64,000 nt of DNA from Marivita geojedonensis (GTDB lineage Bacteria; Pseudomonadota; Alphaproteobacteria; Rhodobacterales; Rhodobacteraceae): contig NZ_JFKC01000022.1 in assembly GCF_002115805.1 (NCBI RefSeq), positions 1 to 64,000 of the forward strand, read 5' to 3'. Position numbers and translations under genes: made by a program. The notes beneath the pieces were generated by a model, which saw only the letters and a program-made list of their open reading frames with translations, ran no database searches and was not told where the DNA came from. Shown one piece after another: positions 21,481 through 30,406 of the stretch; positions within the stretch are counted from its first letter, which is position 1, and each line of letters begins with the position of its first letter.

Positions 21481-22767
21481 ATGACTGAACCTCTGCGCCT
21501 TGGAATTGCGGGTCTGGGCACTGTCGGCGCGGGCGTCGTCAAGATCATTCGTCAGAAAGCCGCGCTGCTTGAAGCGCGTGGGGGCCGTCCGATCACGATC
21601 TCTGCGGTTTGCGCCCGGAACCGCGTCAAGGACCGTGGCGTGCCGCTGGACAGCTACGACTGGGAAGACGATCCGGTCGCGCTCGCTCAGCGCGACGATG
21701 TGGATGTTTTTGTCGAACTGGTCGGTGGCAGCGACGGTCCGGCCAAAGCCGCGACCGAGGCGGCCCTTCGGGCGGGCAAGGATGTGGTCTCGGCAAACAA
21801 GGCCCTGCTTGCGCACCATGGACAGGCGCTTGCCGAATTGGCCGAGGCAAGCGGCTCGGTCCTGCGTTTCGAGGCCGCTGTCGCAGGAGGCATCCCGGTT
21901 GTCAAAGCGCTGACCGAAGGTTTGGCCGGGAACGACATCGAACGTGTCATGGGTGTGATGAACGGCACCTGCAATTACATCCTGACCCGGATGGAATCTG
22001 CTGGTCTGACCTATGACCAGGCGTTCGCCGAAGCCGACGGGCTTGGTTATCTCGAAGCTGATCCGAACCTTGACGTGGGCGGCATCGACGCGGGTCACAA
22101 GCTGTCCCTTCTGGCAGCCATTGCGTTCGGCACTCAGGTCAATTTCGATGCGGTCGAACTTGAAGGCATCGGATGTGTCAGTATCGAGGACATCCGCCAG
22201 GCTGCGGACATGGGCTACAAGGTCAAGCTACTGGGCGTTTGCCAGATGACCGGTCGTGGTCTGGAACAGCGCATGTCGCCCTGTCTCGTTCCGGCGACAT
22301 CGCCGCTTGGGCAGCTTGAAGGTGGCACCAACATGGTGGTGATCGAAGGCGATCAGGTGGGGCAGATCGTACTGCGCGGTGCTGGCGCGGGCGAAGGGCC
22401 GACGGCGAGCGCCGTGCTTGGTGATGTGCTCGACATCGCGCGGGGCACACGTGTGTCGACCTTCGGACAACCGTCCGCAAACCTGTCCAAAGCCAAGCCT
22501 GCAAAGACCGCAACACCGGCACCCTATTACCTGCGACTGGTATTGCTCGACAAACCCGGAGCGCTGGCAAAAGTTGCCGCGGTACTTGGTGAGGCGGGCG
22601 TGTCTATCAACCGCATGCGCCAACGCAGCCATGATCAGAACACGGCACCCGTGCTGATCGTCACTCACAAAACCACCCGCGCTGCGCTGGACAATGCGCT
22701 TGCGGCGATGGTTGGCACCGGCGTTGTCGAAGGTGAACCCGTTGCGCTGCGGATCGAACAGGTCTGA
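21481..22767 (+). CDS. hom: Homoserine dehydrogenase
   Basis: The product is 428 residues from the ATG at 21481; the frame to 21415 is not needed. It reduces aspartate semialdehyde to homoserine with NAD(P)H on the path to methionine and threonine. The Rossmann motif GIAGLGTVGAGVV is near the start, followed by SANKALLAHHG, EAAVAGGIPVVKALTEGL, GVMNGTCNYILT, DGLGYLEADPNLDVGGIDAGHKL (catalytic Lys and Asp region), and a C-terminal ACT domain (LDKPGALAKVAAVLGEAGVSI). Followed by glpX and recJ, an order common in Rhodobacteraceae. Confidence 0.97.
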   Translation: MTEPLRLGIAGLGTVGAGVVKIIRQKAALLEARGGRPITISAVCARNRVKDRGVPLDSYDWEDDPVALAQRDDVDVFVELVGGSDGPAKAATEAALRAGKDVVSANKALLAHHGQALAELAEASGSVLRFEAAVAGGIPVVKALTEGLAGNDIERVMGVMNGTCNYILTRMESAGLTYDQAFAEADGLGYLEADPNLDVGGIDAGHKLSLLAAIAFGTQVNFDAVELEGIGCVSIEDIRQAADMGYKVKLLGVCQMTGRGLEQRMSPCLVPATSPLGQLEGGTNMVVIEGDQVGQIVLRGAGAGEGPTASAVLGDVLDIARGTRVSTFGQPSANLSKAKPAKTATPAPYYLRLVLLDKPGALAKVAAVLGEAGVSINRMRQRSHDQNTAPVLIVTHKTTRAALDNALAAMVGTGVVEGEPVALRIEQV

Positions 22768-22850
22768 CAGCTTTAGCGCAACCAACCTTGCCAGCATGGG
22801 GCCTCGGGCTTAACAGGCTGTGTAACGACTGTTTTTGACTGGAGAGCCCT

Positions 22851-23819
22851 ATGAACACGCGCCCTGATTTCAACGACCGCATGTTGTCCCTCGGTCTGGC
22901 GCGTGTGGCCGAGCAGGCCGCCATTGCCACCGTCGATCTGATCGGGCGCGGCGATGAGAAGGCGGCAGACCAGGCAGCGGTGAACGCGATGCGGGAACAG
23001 CTCAACCTGCTTGATATTGCCGGGGTTGTGGTGATCGGCGAAGGCGAACGCGATGAAGCGCCGATGCTGTTCATCGGTGAAGAGGTCGGCACGGGCAACG
23101 GACCGGGTGTGGACATTGCGCTTGACCCGCTTGAAGGCACGACCCTGACGGCCAAGGACATGCCGAACGCCCTGACTGTGATCGCGATGGGGCCGCGCGG
23201 CTCCATGTTGCATGCGCCTGACGTTTATATGGAAAAACTGGCGGTGGGTCCGGGCTTTGAAGAGGCCGTGGTCACGCTCGACATGACACCCAAGGAACGG
23301 GTCATCGCTCTGTCCGAAGCCAAGGGCTGCCGCCCGGATGACATCACGGTCTGCGTTCTCGAACGTCCGCGACATGAGGACATGATCGCTGAAATCCGGT
23401 CCACCGGCGCGGCGATCCGGCTCATCACCGACGGGGACGTGGCCGGTGTGATGCACTGCGCTGAACCGGCCCAGACCGGGATCGACATGTATATGGGCAT
23501 CGGTGGTGCGCCGGAAGGCGTGCTTGCGGCCGCTGCTCTGAAATGCATGGGCGGGCAGATCCAGGGACGGCTGCTGTTCCGCAACGACGACGAGAAAGGC
23601 CGCGCCGCGAAGGCAGGGATCACCGATCTCGACAAGATCTACACCCGGGACGAAATGGTCACGCAGGACGTGATCTTCGCGGCCACGGGTGTGACCAGTG
23701 GCTCGTTGCTGCCCGGAATCAAACGTGAAGTCGGATATTTTACGACCGAAACGCTTCTTATGCGCTCCAAGACCGGTTCGGTCCGGCGCATGACATACCG
23801 GAACCCGATGAAACGATGA
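22851..23819 (+). CDS. glpX: Class II fructose-1,6-bisphosphatase
   Basis: The product is 322 residues. It hydrolyses fructose 1,6-bisphosphate to fructose 6-phosphate in gluconeogenesis. Family motifs are VVIGEGERDEAPMLF (metal site), DPLEGTTLTAKDMPNALTVI and GPGFEEAVVTLDM, and the C-terminal GVTSGSLLPGIKR. A GGAGAGCC element precedes the ATG. RecJ starts 7 bases after the stop, so they are probably co-transcribed. Confidence 0.97.
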   Translation: MNTRPDFNDRMLSLGLARVAEQAAIATVDLIGRGDEKAADQAAVNAMREQLNLLDIAGVVVIGEGERDEAPMLFIGEEVGTGNGPGVDIALDPLEGTTLTAKDMPNALTVIAMGPRGSMLHAPDVYMEKLAVGPGFEEAVVTLDMTPKERVIALSEAKGCRPDDITVCVLERPRHEDMIAEIRSTGAAIRLITDGDVAGVMHCAEPAQTGIDMYMGIGGAPEGVLAAAALKCMGGQIQGRLLFRNDDEKGRAAKAGITDLDKIYTRDEMVTQDVIFAATGVTSGSLLPGIKREVGYFTTETLLMRSKTGSVRRMTYRNPMKR

Positions 23820-23826
23820 GGCTGCT

Positions 23827-25575
23827 GTGACCGGCTATCTCGGCGTTGACCGGTCGCTGACCGGGCGGCGCTGGATCGGTCCGGCGCCAGAAGTCGCGCG
23901 GCAGGCGGAAGCGCTTGTCCAGCAGACAGGTTTGGCCCCTGCGCTGTGCCAGACGCTGGCGCGTCTGGGTGTGCCGCCCGAAGAGGTCTCCACATATCTG
24001 GAGCCCACCCTGCGGGCCTTGTTGCCTGACCCAAGATCGCTGAGGGACATGGAACGCGCTGCGGAGCGCCTGCTCCGCGCGGTCAGGAACCGCGAGCGGA
24101 TTGCGATCTTCGCGGATTACGACGTGGACGGGGGGGCGTCAGCGGCGCTTCTGATCGACTGGTTGCGCCAGTTGGATCGGCGCGCGACGCTCTACGTGCC
24201 CGACCGTATCGACGAAGGCTACGGGCCCAATGAACCGGCGATGCAGGATTTAGCGCGTGATCATGACCTGATCGTGTGTGTCGATTGCGGAACGCTGTCA
24301 CATGGTCCCATCGCGGCAGCGGACGGCGCGGATGTGGTTGTTCTCGACCACCATCTCGGAGGCGAGACCCTTCCGGACGCATACGCCGTGGTGAACCCGA
24401 ATCGGCAGGACGAAGATGGATCTCTGGCCCATCTTTGCGCGGCAGGCGTCGTATTTCTTGCTCTGGTCGAAGCCGGACGTCAGATGCGCGAAGCGGGCGG
24501 GCAGGGCCCCGACCTGATGTCGATGCTCGACCTCGTGTCTCTGGCCACGGTGGCGGATGTTGCACCGCTCAAAGGGGTCAACCGGGCCTTGGTGCGCCAG
24601 GGTCTCAAGGTGATGGCGCAACGCGCGCGGCCGGGTATTGTCGCCCTGTGCGATGTCGGGCGTCTGGACACGGCACCGAAATCTTATCACCTCGGATTTG
24701 TGCTTGGACCGCGGGTCAATGCCGGAGGACGCATCGGAAAGGCGGATCTTGGCGCGCGACTTTTATCGACAATGGACCCGCACGAGGCCCGCGCGATGGC
24801 CGAGCGTCTCGATGCGCTCAACTCGGAACGGCGCGAGATCGAGGAGGCAGTGCGCGCCCAGGCGTTGGAGCAGGCAGAAGAGCGGGGGCTCGACGCGCCC
24901 CTGGTCTGGGCGGCCGGGGAAGGCTGGCATCCGGGGGTCGTCGGCATCGTGGCGTCACGGCTCAAGGAACGCACCAACCGCCCGGCTGTCGTCATCGGGT
25001 TCGATGGTGACGAGGGTAAGGGGTCCGGACGCTCCGTCAGTGGAATTGACCTTGGTGCCTCGATCCAGAAACTCGCCGCAGAAGGTCTGCTTCAGAAAGG
25101 CGGAGGGCACAAGATGGCTGCGGGCCTGTCGCTCTCGCGCGATCAGCTTGAACCTGCCATGGCGCGCCTGTCGGAACTTCTGACCCGGCAGGGGGCAGAC
25201 CAGTTGGGCGCGTCCGACCTGCGCCTTGACGGGCCGCTGATGCCGGGCGCCGCGACACCTGAACTGGTCGACCTGCTCGAAGATGCCGGGCCGTTCGGCG
25301 CCGGGGCGGCAGCTCCCAGATTCGTCTTTCCGGATGTGCAGATCGGCTTTGCCAAACGGGTCGGGTCGTCCCACCTGAAACTGAGCTTTGGCGACGGGAT
25401 CGGTGCGCGGATCGATGCGATTTGCTTTGGCGCGTTCGACGGCCCGCTGGGGCCGGCACTAGAACAGCATGGCGGCGCGCGATTCCATTTGGCCGGTCGT
25501 CTGGAAATCAATGAGTGGGGCGGGCGTCGTTCCGTTCAATTGCGCCTTGAAGATGCGGCTCAAGCCACGGAATAG
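23827..25575 (+). CDS. recJ: Single-stranded-DNA-specific exonuclease RecJ
   Basis: The product is 582 residues, starting at GTG. It degrades single-stranded DNA 5' to 3' in recombination and repair. The DHH phosphoesterase core shows IFADYDVDGGASAALL, VCVDCGTLSHGP, VVVLDHHLGGE, LCAAGVVFLAL, and the DHHA1 part shows GRSVSGIDLGASI and KGGGHKMAAGLSL, followed by an OB-like C-terminal domain. Seven bases after glpX. Confidence 0.96.
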   Translation: MTGYLGVDRSLTGRRWIGPAPEVARQAEALVQQTGLAPALCQTLARLGVPPEEVSTYLEPTLRALLPDPRSLRDMERAAERLLRAVRNRERIAIFADYDVDGGASAALLIDWLRQLDRRATLYVPDRIDEGYGPNEPAMQDLARDHDLIVCVDCGTLSHGPIAAADGADVVVLDHHLGGETLPDAYAVVNPNRQDEDGSLAHLCAAGVVFLALVEAGRQMREAGGQGPDLMSMLDLVSLATVADVAPLKGVNRALVRQGLKVMAQRARPGIVALCDVGRLDTAPKSYHLGFVLGPRVNAGGRIGKADLGARLLSTMDPHEARAMAERLDALNSERREIEEAVRAQALEQAEERGLDAPLVWAAGEGWHPGVVGIVASRLKERTNRPAVVIGFDGDEGKGSGRSVSGIDLGASIQKLAAEGLLQKGGGHKMAAGLSLSRDQLEPAMARLSELLTRQGADQLGASDLRLDGPLMPGAATPELVDLLEDAGPFGAGAAAPRFVFPDVQIGFAKRVGSSHLKLSFGDGIGARIDAICFGAFDGPLGPALEQHGGARFHLAGRLEINEWGGRRSVQLRLEDAAQATE

Positions 25576-25712
25576 ACTGCGGAACTCACTGTTTTCAGGC
25601 CATTTCCCTCGGCTTTCGACGCTTAAGGAAGAACCTGCAAAAATCCGCATTTTCCTGTGAATTTCCGCTTGCATGGCCGCGCGCGTTTGCCTAAACACCG
25701 CTCACCAAGCGT

Positions 25713-25787
25713 GGCCCGTTCGTCTATCGGTTAGGACGCCAGGTTTTCAACCTGGAAAGAGGGGTTCGATTCCCCTACGGGCTGCCA
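25713..25787 (+). tRNA. tRNA-Glu (anticodon TTC)
   Basis: 75 bases with a seven-base acceptor stem (GGCCCGT with ACGGGCT, one G-T pair), D-loop TCGGTTAGGA, anticodon stem CCAGG/CCTGG around TTTTCAA (anticodon TTC), a T-loop GGTTCGATTCC and an encoded CCA. It sits between recJ and the Do-type protease gene. Confidence 0.97.
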
Positions 25788-25843
25788 CATTCTCCGAACA
25801 TCAGCGACTTGCAAAACGGCCTCGGCAGCGACATATCCGGCGC

Positions 25844-27241
25844 ATGGGTGTGATCAGAGCGATTTTGTGTTGTGCGGCGCTTGTGCTGGCGTTGCCGGTT
25901 CAGGCTCAGGCGGAACAGAGCGTGCGGGTGCCGACCTCCGCCGCCGAAATCAGCCTGTCGTTTGCTCCTATCGTCAAGGAAGCCGCGCCGGCGGTGGTGA
26001 ACATCTACGCCCGTCGCGTTGTCCAGACGCGGCGCAGCCCGTTTCAGGGCGATCCCTTCTTTGGGGGACTGTTTCGGGATTTCGGCGCCACGCGCCCGCG
26101 GGTGCAGAACTCACTTGGGTCCGGAGTGATCGTTTCTCCGGACGGTTATGTCGTGTCGAACTATCATGTGGTCGGGCAGGCAGATGACATTCGGGTTGTC
26201 TTGAACGACCGTCGTGAATTCGAAGCCCGCGTCCTGATCGGGGACGAGGATTCGGACCTCGCCATTCTCAAGATCGAAGCCCGGGACATGCCCTATCTCG
26301 AGTTGCGTGACAGCGATACGGTCGAGGTGGGAGAACTCGTTCTGGCAATCGGCAATCCGTTCGGTGTCGGGCAGACCGTGTCTTCGGGCATTGTGTCCGG
26401 TCTGGCGCGTTCGGGGGCCGCAACCGGCAGCGCGCGCGGCTATTTCATTCAGACCGATGCACCGATCAATCCCGGCAATTCCGGCGGGGCGCTGATCGAT
26501 GTGGCCGGTCGCATGATCGGGATTAACACATCGATCCTGACCCGGTCGGGTGGATCGAACGGAATTGGTTTCGCGATACCGGCGGCACTGGTGGACCAGT
26601 TTCTGAAACAGGCGCGCGACGGGAAGACTGTCTTCGAACGGCCCTGGGCCGGTGCCACCGGTCAGCCGGTGGATGCAGATCTGTCTGACGGGCTGGGCCT
26701 GTTGCGTCCCGAGGGTGTGATCATAACGGCGCTTCATCGCGCCAGCCCCTTGGCGCAGGCAGGCATTTCCGTCGGTGATGTGATCGTTGAGGTTGCCGGG
26801 CAGCCCGTCAATACACCGGCCGAGATGCTGTTTCGAATGTCGGTTCAGGGTCTGGGTGAAACGGTCGAGATGCTGTATCTGCGTGAAGGTGAGGCGCAGC
26901 GCACGGAAGTCGCGCTGATTGCGCCTCCCGATGACCCACCCAGAGAGGCTAAAAGGCTTGGGGATCGGGATGTCCTGCCGGGGCTTGAGGTTGCCCGGAT
27001 CAATCCTGCGGTCACGGCAGAGCTTGGTTTGCCACTCAGCAAGGAAGGGATCGTGGTCACGAATCCTGGGCCGATCGGGCGGCGTGTGGGTTTGCAGACG
27101 GGGGACGTGATCCGCCGCGTGGATCGGGTGATCCTGCAACGCCCGTCCGACCTTGGACCCGCGCTGCGCCAGGCCGCACCCAACATCACAATCGAAGCAG
27201 AACGTGGAGGCCAGCGGCTTCTGTTGCGGTTCCGGGCCTGA
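25844..27241 (+). CDS. Do/HtrA-family periplasmic serine protease
   Basis: The product is 465 residues from the ATG at 25844, preceded by a signal peptide in the protein (MGVIRAILCCAALVLALPVQ, cut after QAQA). The trypsin-like triad is visible: His in SNYHVVGQ, Asp in DSDLAILKIE, Ser in PINPGNSGGALID. Two PDZ-type regions follow (LGLLRPEGVIITALHRASPL and GLPLSKEGIVVTNPGPI). It degrades or refolds damaged periplasmic proteins. RarA follows after 3 bases. The longer frame across the tRNA (from 25673) is spurious. Confidence 0.95.
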   Translation: MGVIRAILCCAALVLALPVQAQAEQSVRVPTSAAEISLSFAPIVKEAAPAVVNIYARRVVQTRRSPFQGDPFFGGLFRDFGATRPRVQNSLGSGVIVSPDGYVVSNYHVVGQADDIRVVLNDRREFEARVLIGDEDSDLAILKIEARDMPYLELRDSDTVEVGELVLAIGNPFGVGQTVSSGIVSGLARSGAATGSARGYFIQTDAPINPGNSGGALIDVAGRMIGINTSILTRSGGSNGIGFAIPAALVDQFLKQARDGKTVFERPWAGATGQPVDADLSDGLGLLRPEGVIITALHRASPLAQAGISVGDVIVEVAGQPVNTPAEMLFRMSVQGLGETVEMLYLREGEAQRTEVALIAPPDDPPREAKRLGDRDVLPGLEVARINPAVTAELGLPLSKEGIVVTNPGPIGRRVGLQTGDVIRRVDRVILQRPSDLGPALRQAAPNITIEAERGGQRLLLRFRA

Positions 27242-27244
27242 CGC

Positions 27245-28555
27245 ATGGCAGACCTGTTCGATACCGGCCCTGACGACACCGCCGAAAATGCACCCAGACC
27301 GCTGGCTGACCGGCTCCGTCCGAAAAAGCTGTCCGAGGTCATTGGGCAGTCGCAGGTCATCGGACCTGACGCCCCACTGACCGTGATGCTTGAGGCGGGC
27401 AGCCTGGGATCCGTGATATTCTGGGGGCCGCCGGGCGTCGGCAAAACAACCATCGCGAGGCTTCTCGCGGACGAAACGGATCTGCATTTCGTTCAGATCA
27501 GCGCAATCTTCTCCGGTGTTCCCGAACTGCGCAAAGTGTTCGAAGCCGCAAAGCAGAGACGCAGAACAGGGCAGGGCACGCTCTTGTTCGTCGATGAGAT
27601 CCATCGGTTCAACAAGGCACAGCAGGACGGGTTCTTGCCGCATATGGAAGACGGCACGATCCTTCTGGTCGGTGCCACGACCGAAAACCCGTCGTTCGAA
27701 CTGAACGCGGCTCTGCTCAGCCGGGCGCAGGTGCTTGTGCTCGAACGGCTTGAACTTGCCGATCTCGAGCGTCTTGCGCAGCGCGCCGAGGTCGAACTCG
27801 GACGCACTCTGCCGCTTGATGGCCCGGCCCGCGAGAACCTGCTCGAAATGGCGGACGGGGATGGCCGCGCGCTTCTGAATCTGGTCGAACAGGTGATGGC
27901 GTGGAACGTGGAAAAACCGCTCAACAGCGCGGCGTTGGCGCAGCGGTTGATGAAACGCGCTGCTCAGTATGACAAGTCTGGCGACGCGCATTACAATCTG
28001 ATCTCGGCCTTGCACAAATCGGTGCGTGGGTCAGACCCGGATGCCGCGCTTTACTGGTTTTCGCGGATGCTGGATGCCGGCGAGGACCCCCGTTACCTGG
28101 CACGGCGCATCACGCGCATGGCGGTTGAGGATATTGGTCTCGCCGACCCGCAGGCGCAGGCGATCTGCCTTCAAAGCTGGGAAACCTTCGAACGCCTCGG
28201 AAGCCCCGAAGGCGAACTGGCGATAGCGCAGGCGCTCGTTTACATCGCGCTCGCGCCGAAATCGAACGGGGTATATGTGGCGTACAAGGCCGCGCGCGCG
28301 GCGGCACGAAAGACCGGCTCTCTTGTGCCTCCGAAACACATCCTGAACGCACCGACCCAGATGATGAAAGATCAGGGATACGGGTCTGGCTATGCCTATG
28401 ATCACGACGCTGAAGACGGGTTCTCCGGTCAGGATTACTTCCCGGAAAGCATGGGGCGGACCGAGTTTTACAATCCGGTCGAGCGTGGCTTCGAACGCGA
28501 ATTGAAAAAGCGCGTGGAGTATTTCGCCCGGCTCCGCGCCAAGCGAAACACCTGA
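27245..28555 (+). CDS. rarA: Replication-associated recombination protein A
   Basis: The product is 436 residues. An AAA+ ATPase related to clamp loaders and to RuvB, acting at stalled replication forks. Walker A GPPGVGKTTIARLL, Walker B LLFVDEIHRFNKAQQDG, sensor 1 GATTENPSFE and the C-terminal SVRGSDPDAALYWFSRML match. Starts three bases after the Do-type protease gene. Confidence 0.96.
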   Translation: MADLFDTGPDDTAENAPRPLADRLRPKKLSEVIGQSQVIGPDAPLTVMLEAGSLGSVIFWGPPGVGKTTIARLLADETDLHFVQISAIFSGVPELRKVFEAAKQRRRTGQGTLLFVDEIHRFNKAQQDGFLPHMEDGTILLVGATTENPSFELNAALLSRAQVLVLERLELADLERLAQRAEVELGRTLPLDGPARENLLEMADGDGRALLNLVEQVMAWNVEKPLNSAALAQRLMKRAAQYDKSGDAHYNLISALHKSVRGSDPDAALYWFSRMLDAGEDPRYLARRITRMAVEDIGLADPQAQAICLQSWETFERLGSPEGELAIAQALVYIALAPKSNGVYVAYKAARAAARKTGSLVPPKHILNAPTQMMKDQGYGSGYAYDHDAEDGFSGQDYFPESMGRTEFYNPVERGFERELKKRVEYFARLRAKRNT

Positions 28556-28558
28556 CAG

Positions 28559-29923
28559 TCAGGCCGACACCCGGATCCACGTCCCCATGCCCGCCTGATG
28601 ATGGGCGAGCATGTGGCAATGGAACAACCAATTCCCCGGATTGTGTGCCTGGAACGCGATCTCCCGTGTTTCCTGCGGATTGAGCAGGATCGTATCGCGC
28701 AATGGCCCAAGCGACCCATCGGGAAGGACTTCTGCGAAATGCATCCCGTGCAGGTGCATCGCATGAGGAAACGCCGTGTCATTCGCCATGCCGACCCGGA
28801 CGCTTTCCCCGCGTGACAGATCAAGAAGTGGCGTCTCGGGCCGCCCTGCGATGCCATTCAGGGCCCAGAACAGGCCGCGCCCGGCAAGTTCGCGCGCAAC
28901 CAGACGTTCCCCGTCAACCTCTGCCGCCCGCATCCCTCCCATCGCGCCGCCTTCGACCAGCAGCGTCGCCGTCCGTGCGTTGGCCAGATCGATCGGGAAT
29001 TCCGGGTTTGGTGGCAGGGCCGAGGGTGCATCGCGCCGAGCCCGGCTCGGTCCGCCGACCGGAAAATGCGTGATCGCATAGCCGCCATCGCGTTCGAACG
29101 TGATCAGAAATGCCTCTTCGTCATCGGTCGTGACATCCACGATGAGGTCCATGCGCTGTGCTGGCGCCAGCGTCAGTTCCTCGCCCAGAGGTTCCGGAGC
29201 AGCAAGTGGCATGCCATCCAGTGCGACCACCCACCCCTCGAACCCCTGAAGACCAAGTGTGAAGACCCGTGCATTGGCTGCACTGATCAATCTCAGACGC
29301 AGTCGCTCGCCGCGTTTGACGGGATATCCCGGGTCAATCTGACCGTTGGACAGCCACAGATTTCCGATGCGGCCCGCGTGGCTGAGGTCGTGGAAGTTGT
29401 CGAAACCGGACACGCTGCCATCACGCTCCAGCCGGATGTCGTCCAAAACGAGAACCAGATCCTGATCGACGTCGGGCGGCTCGGTTTCATCAATGATCAG
29501 AGGTCCATAAAGCCCGCGTTCCACCTGCTCCATGCTCTGGGCATGACTGTGATACCAGTATGTGCCGGCATCGGGCAGCGTGAATTCGTAGGCAAATCTG
29601 TCACCGGGGGCAATCGGGGCCTGAGTCAATCCGGGAACACCATCCATCGCATTGTCGAGCCGCAGCCCGTGCCAGTGAACCGCCGTGGCCTGCGGCAGTT
29701 GGTTTTCGACCTCGATGGACACGCGGTCGCCCTGCGTCGCACGCAGGATGCGACCGGGAAAGGTGGCGTCGAAGCTCCACAGTTCGGTGTCCGGATACTC
29801 GGCGGGCAGGATCTGCTGCCGGTGCGGTGCGGCGCGCAGAACCTGCGGGGCTGTCCGTGCCAGACCGACGCCGGGCAACAGCCCGACAGCCGCGGCACTT
29901 CCCAGAAACTGACGGCGATACAT
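28559..29923 (-). CDS. Multicopper oxidase
   Basis: The product is 454 residues. The N-terminus MYRRQFLGSAAAVG has an RR-x-FL pattern of Tat export, as expected for a periplasmic folded copper enzyme. The copper-binding histidines are all visible: AVHWHGLRLD, YWYHSHAQSM, FPHAMHLHGMHF, and LFHCHMLAHHQAGMGTW. It oxidises a small electron donor and reduces O2 to water. Substrate not predictable; copper or bilirubin-like phenol oxidation are both possible. Adjacent genes give no metal-handling context. It converges on rarA. Confidence 0.93.
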   Translation of the reverse strand: MYRRQFLGSAAAVGLLPGVGLARTAPQVLRAAPHRQQILPAEYPDTELWSFDATFPGRILRATQGDRVSIEVENQLPQATAVHWHGLRLDNAMDGVPGLTQAPIAPGDRFAYEFTLPDAGTYWYHSHAQSMEQVERGLYGPLIIDETEPPDVDQDLVLVLDDIRLERDGSVSGFDNFHDLSHAGRIGNLWLSNGQIDPGYPVKRGERLRLRLISAANARVFTLGLQGFEGWVVALDGMPLAAPEPLGEELTLAPAQRMDLIVDVTTDDEEAFLITFERDGGYAITHFPVGGPSRARRDAPSALPPNPEFPIDLANARTATLLVEGGAMGGMRAAEVDGERLVARELAGRGLFWALNGIAGRPETPLLDLSRGESVRVGMANDTAFPHAMHLHGMHFAEVLPDGSLGPLRDTILLNPQETREIAFQAHNPGNWLFHCHMLAHHQAGMGTWIRVSA

Positions 29924-30025
29924 GGATGGATCCTCCCATTGATCCGCTTAAAGAGTAGGCGGCCCATGCAAAAGCGCAATGGGGCTTTGCTTGACATCTC
30001 TCAGGCTGCGCGCGACAGAGCCTGC

Positions 30026-30406
30026 ATGTTAACAACCCTTTCTCTTGTAGCCCTTGGCGGGGCCATCGGCGCAACGCTCCGGTATCTGACCGGCGTTGGA
30101 GTCATGCGCATGTTCGGACATGGCGACTTCCCGTTGGCAATCATCACCGTCAACGTGGTTGGATCGTTCCTCATGGGCGTCTTCGTCGTGGCTGCTGCCC
30201 AGCGGGGGCTGACTCACATGTCACCCTTCGTGATGACCGGCTTGCTGGGCGGCTTTACCACGTTCTCCGCCTTTTCGCTTGAGACGATGACTCTGATCGA
30301 GCGTGGCAACATGGGGTCCGCAGCGCTCTACGTGGCGCTGTCGGTCGGATTGTCGGTCGGTGGGTTGGCTCTGGGTCTGCTGACTGCGCGGAGTGTCTTT
30401 GCATGA
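30026..30406 (+). CDS. crcB: Fluoride exporter CrcB/Fluc
   Basis: The product is 126 residues from the ATG at 30026; the frame from 29066 is a shadow of the oxidase gene. Four membrane helices with the family motifs ALGGAIGATLRYLTG, ITVNVVGSFLMG and GLLGGFTTFSAFSLET. It exports fluoride ions. No fluoride riboswitch motif is evident in the 100 bases upstream. The stop overlaps the next start by four bases. Confidence 0.94.
   Translation: MLTTLSLVALGGAIGATLRYLTGVGVMRMFGHGDFPLAIITVNVVGSFLMGVFVVAAAQRGLTHMSPFVMTGLLGGFTTFSAFSLETMTLIERGNMGSAALYVALSVGLSVGGLALGLLTARSVFA

Noticed and set aside
26111-28015. A 634-codon minus-strand open frame across the Do protease and rarA genes
   Set aside because: Antisense shadow of two clear plus-strand genes with intact motifs. 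No ribosome-binding site and no protein-like features.
29066-30025. Long plus-strand frame upstream of crcB
   Set aside because: It is the shadow of the multicopper oxidase gene joined by chance to the crcB frame. CrcB starts at 30026 on length and membrane topology.
29924-30025. Fluoride riboswitch before crcB
   Set aside because: The expected conserved fluoride-aptamer elements were not seen in the region upstream of the start codon.
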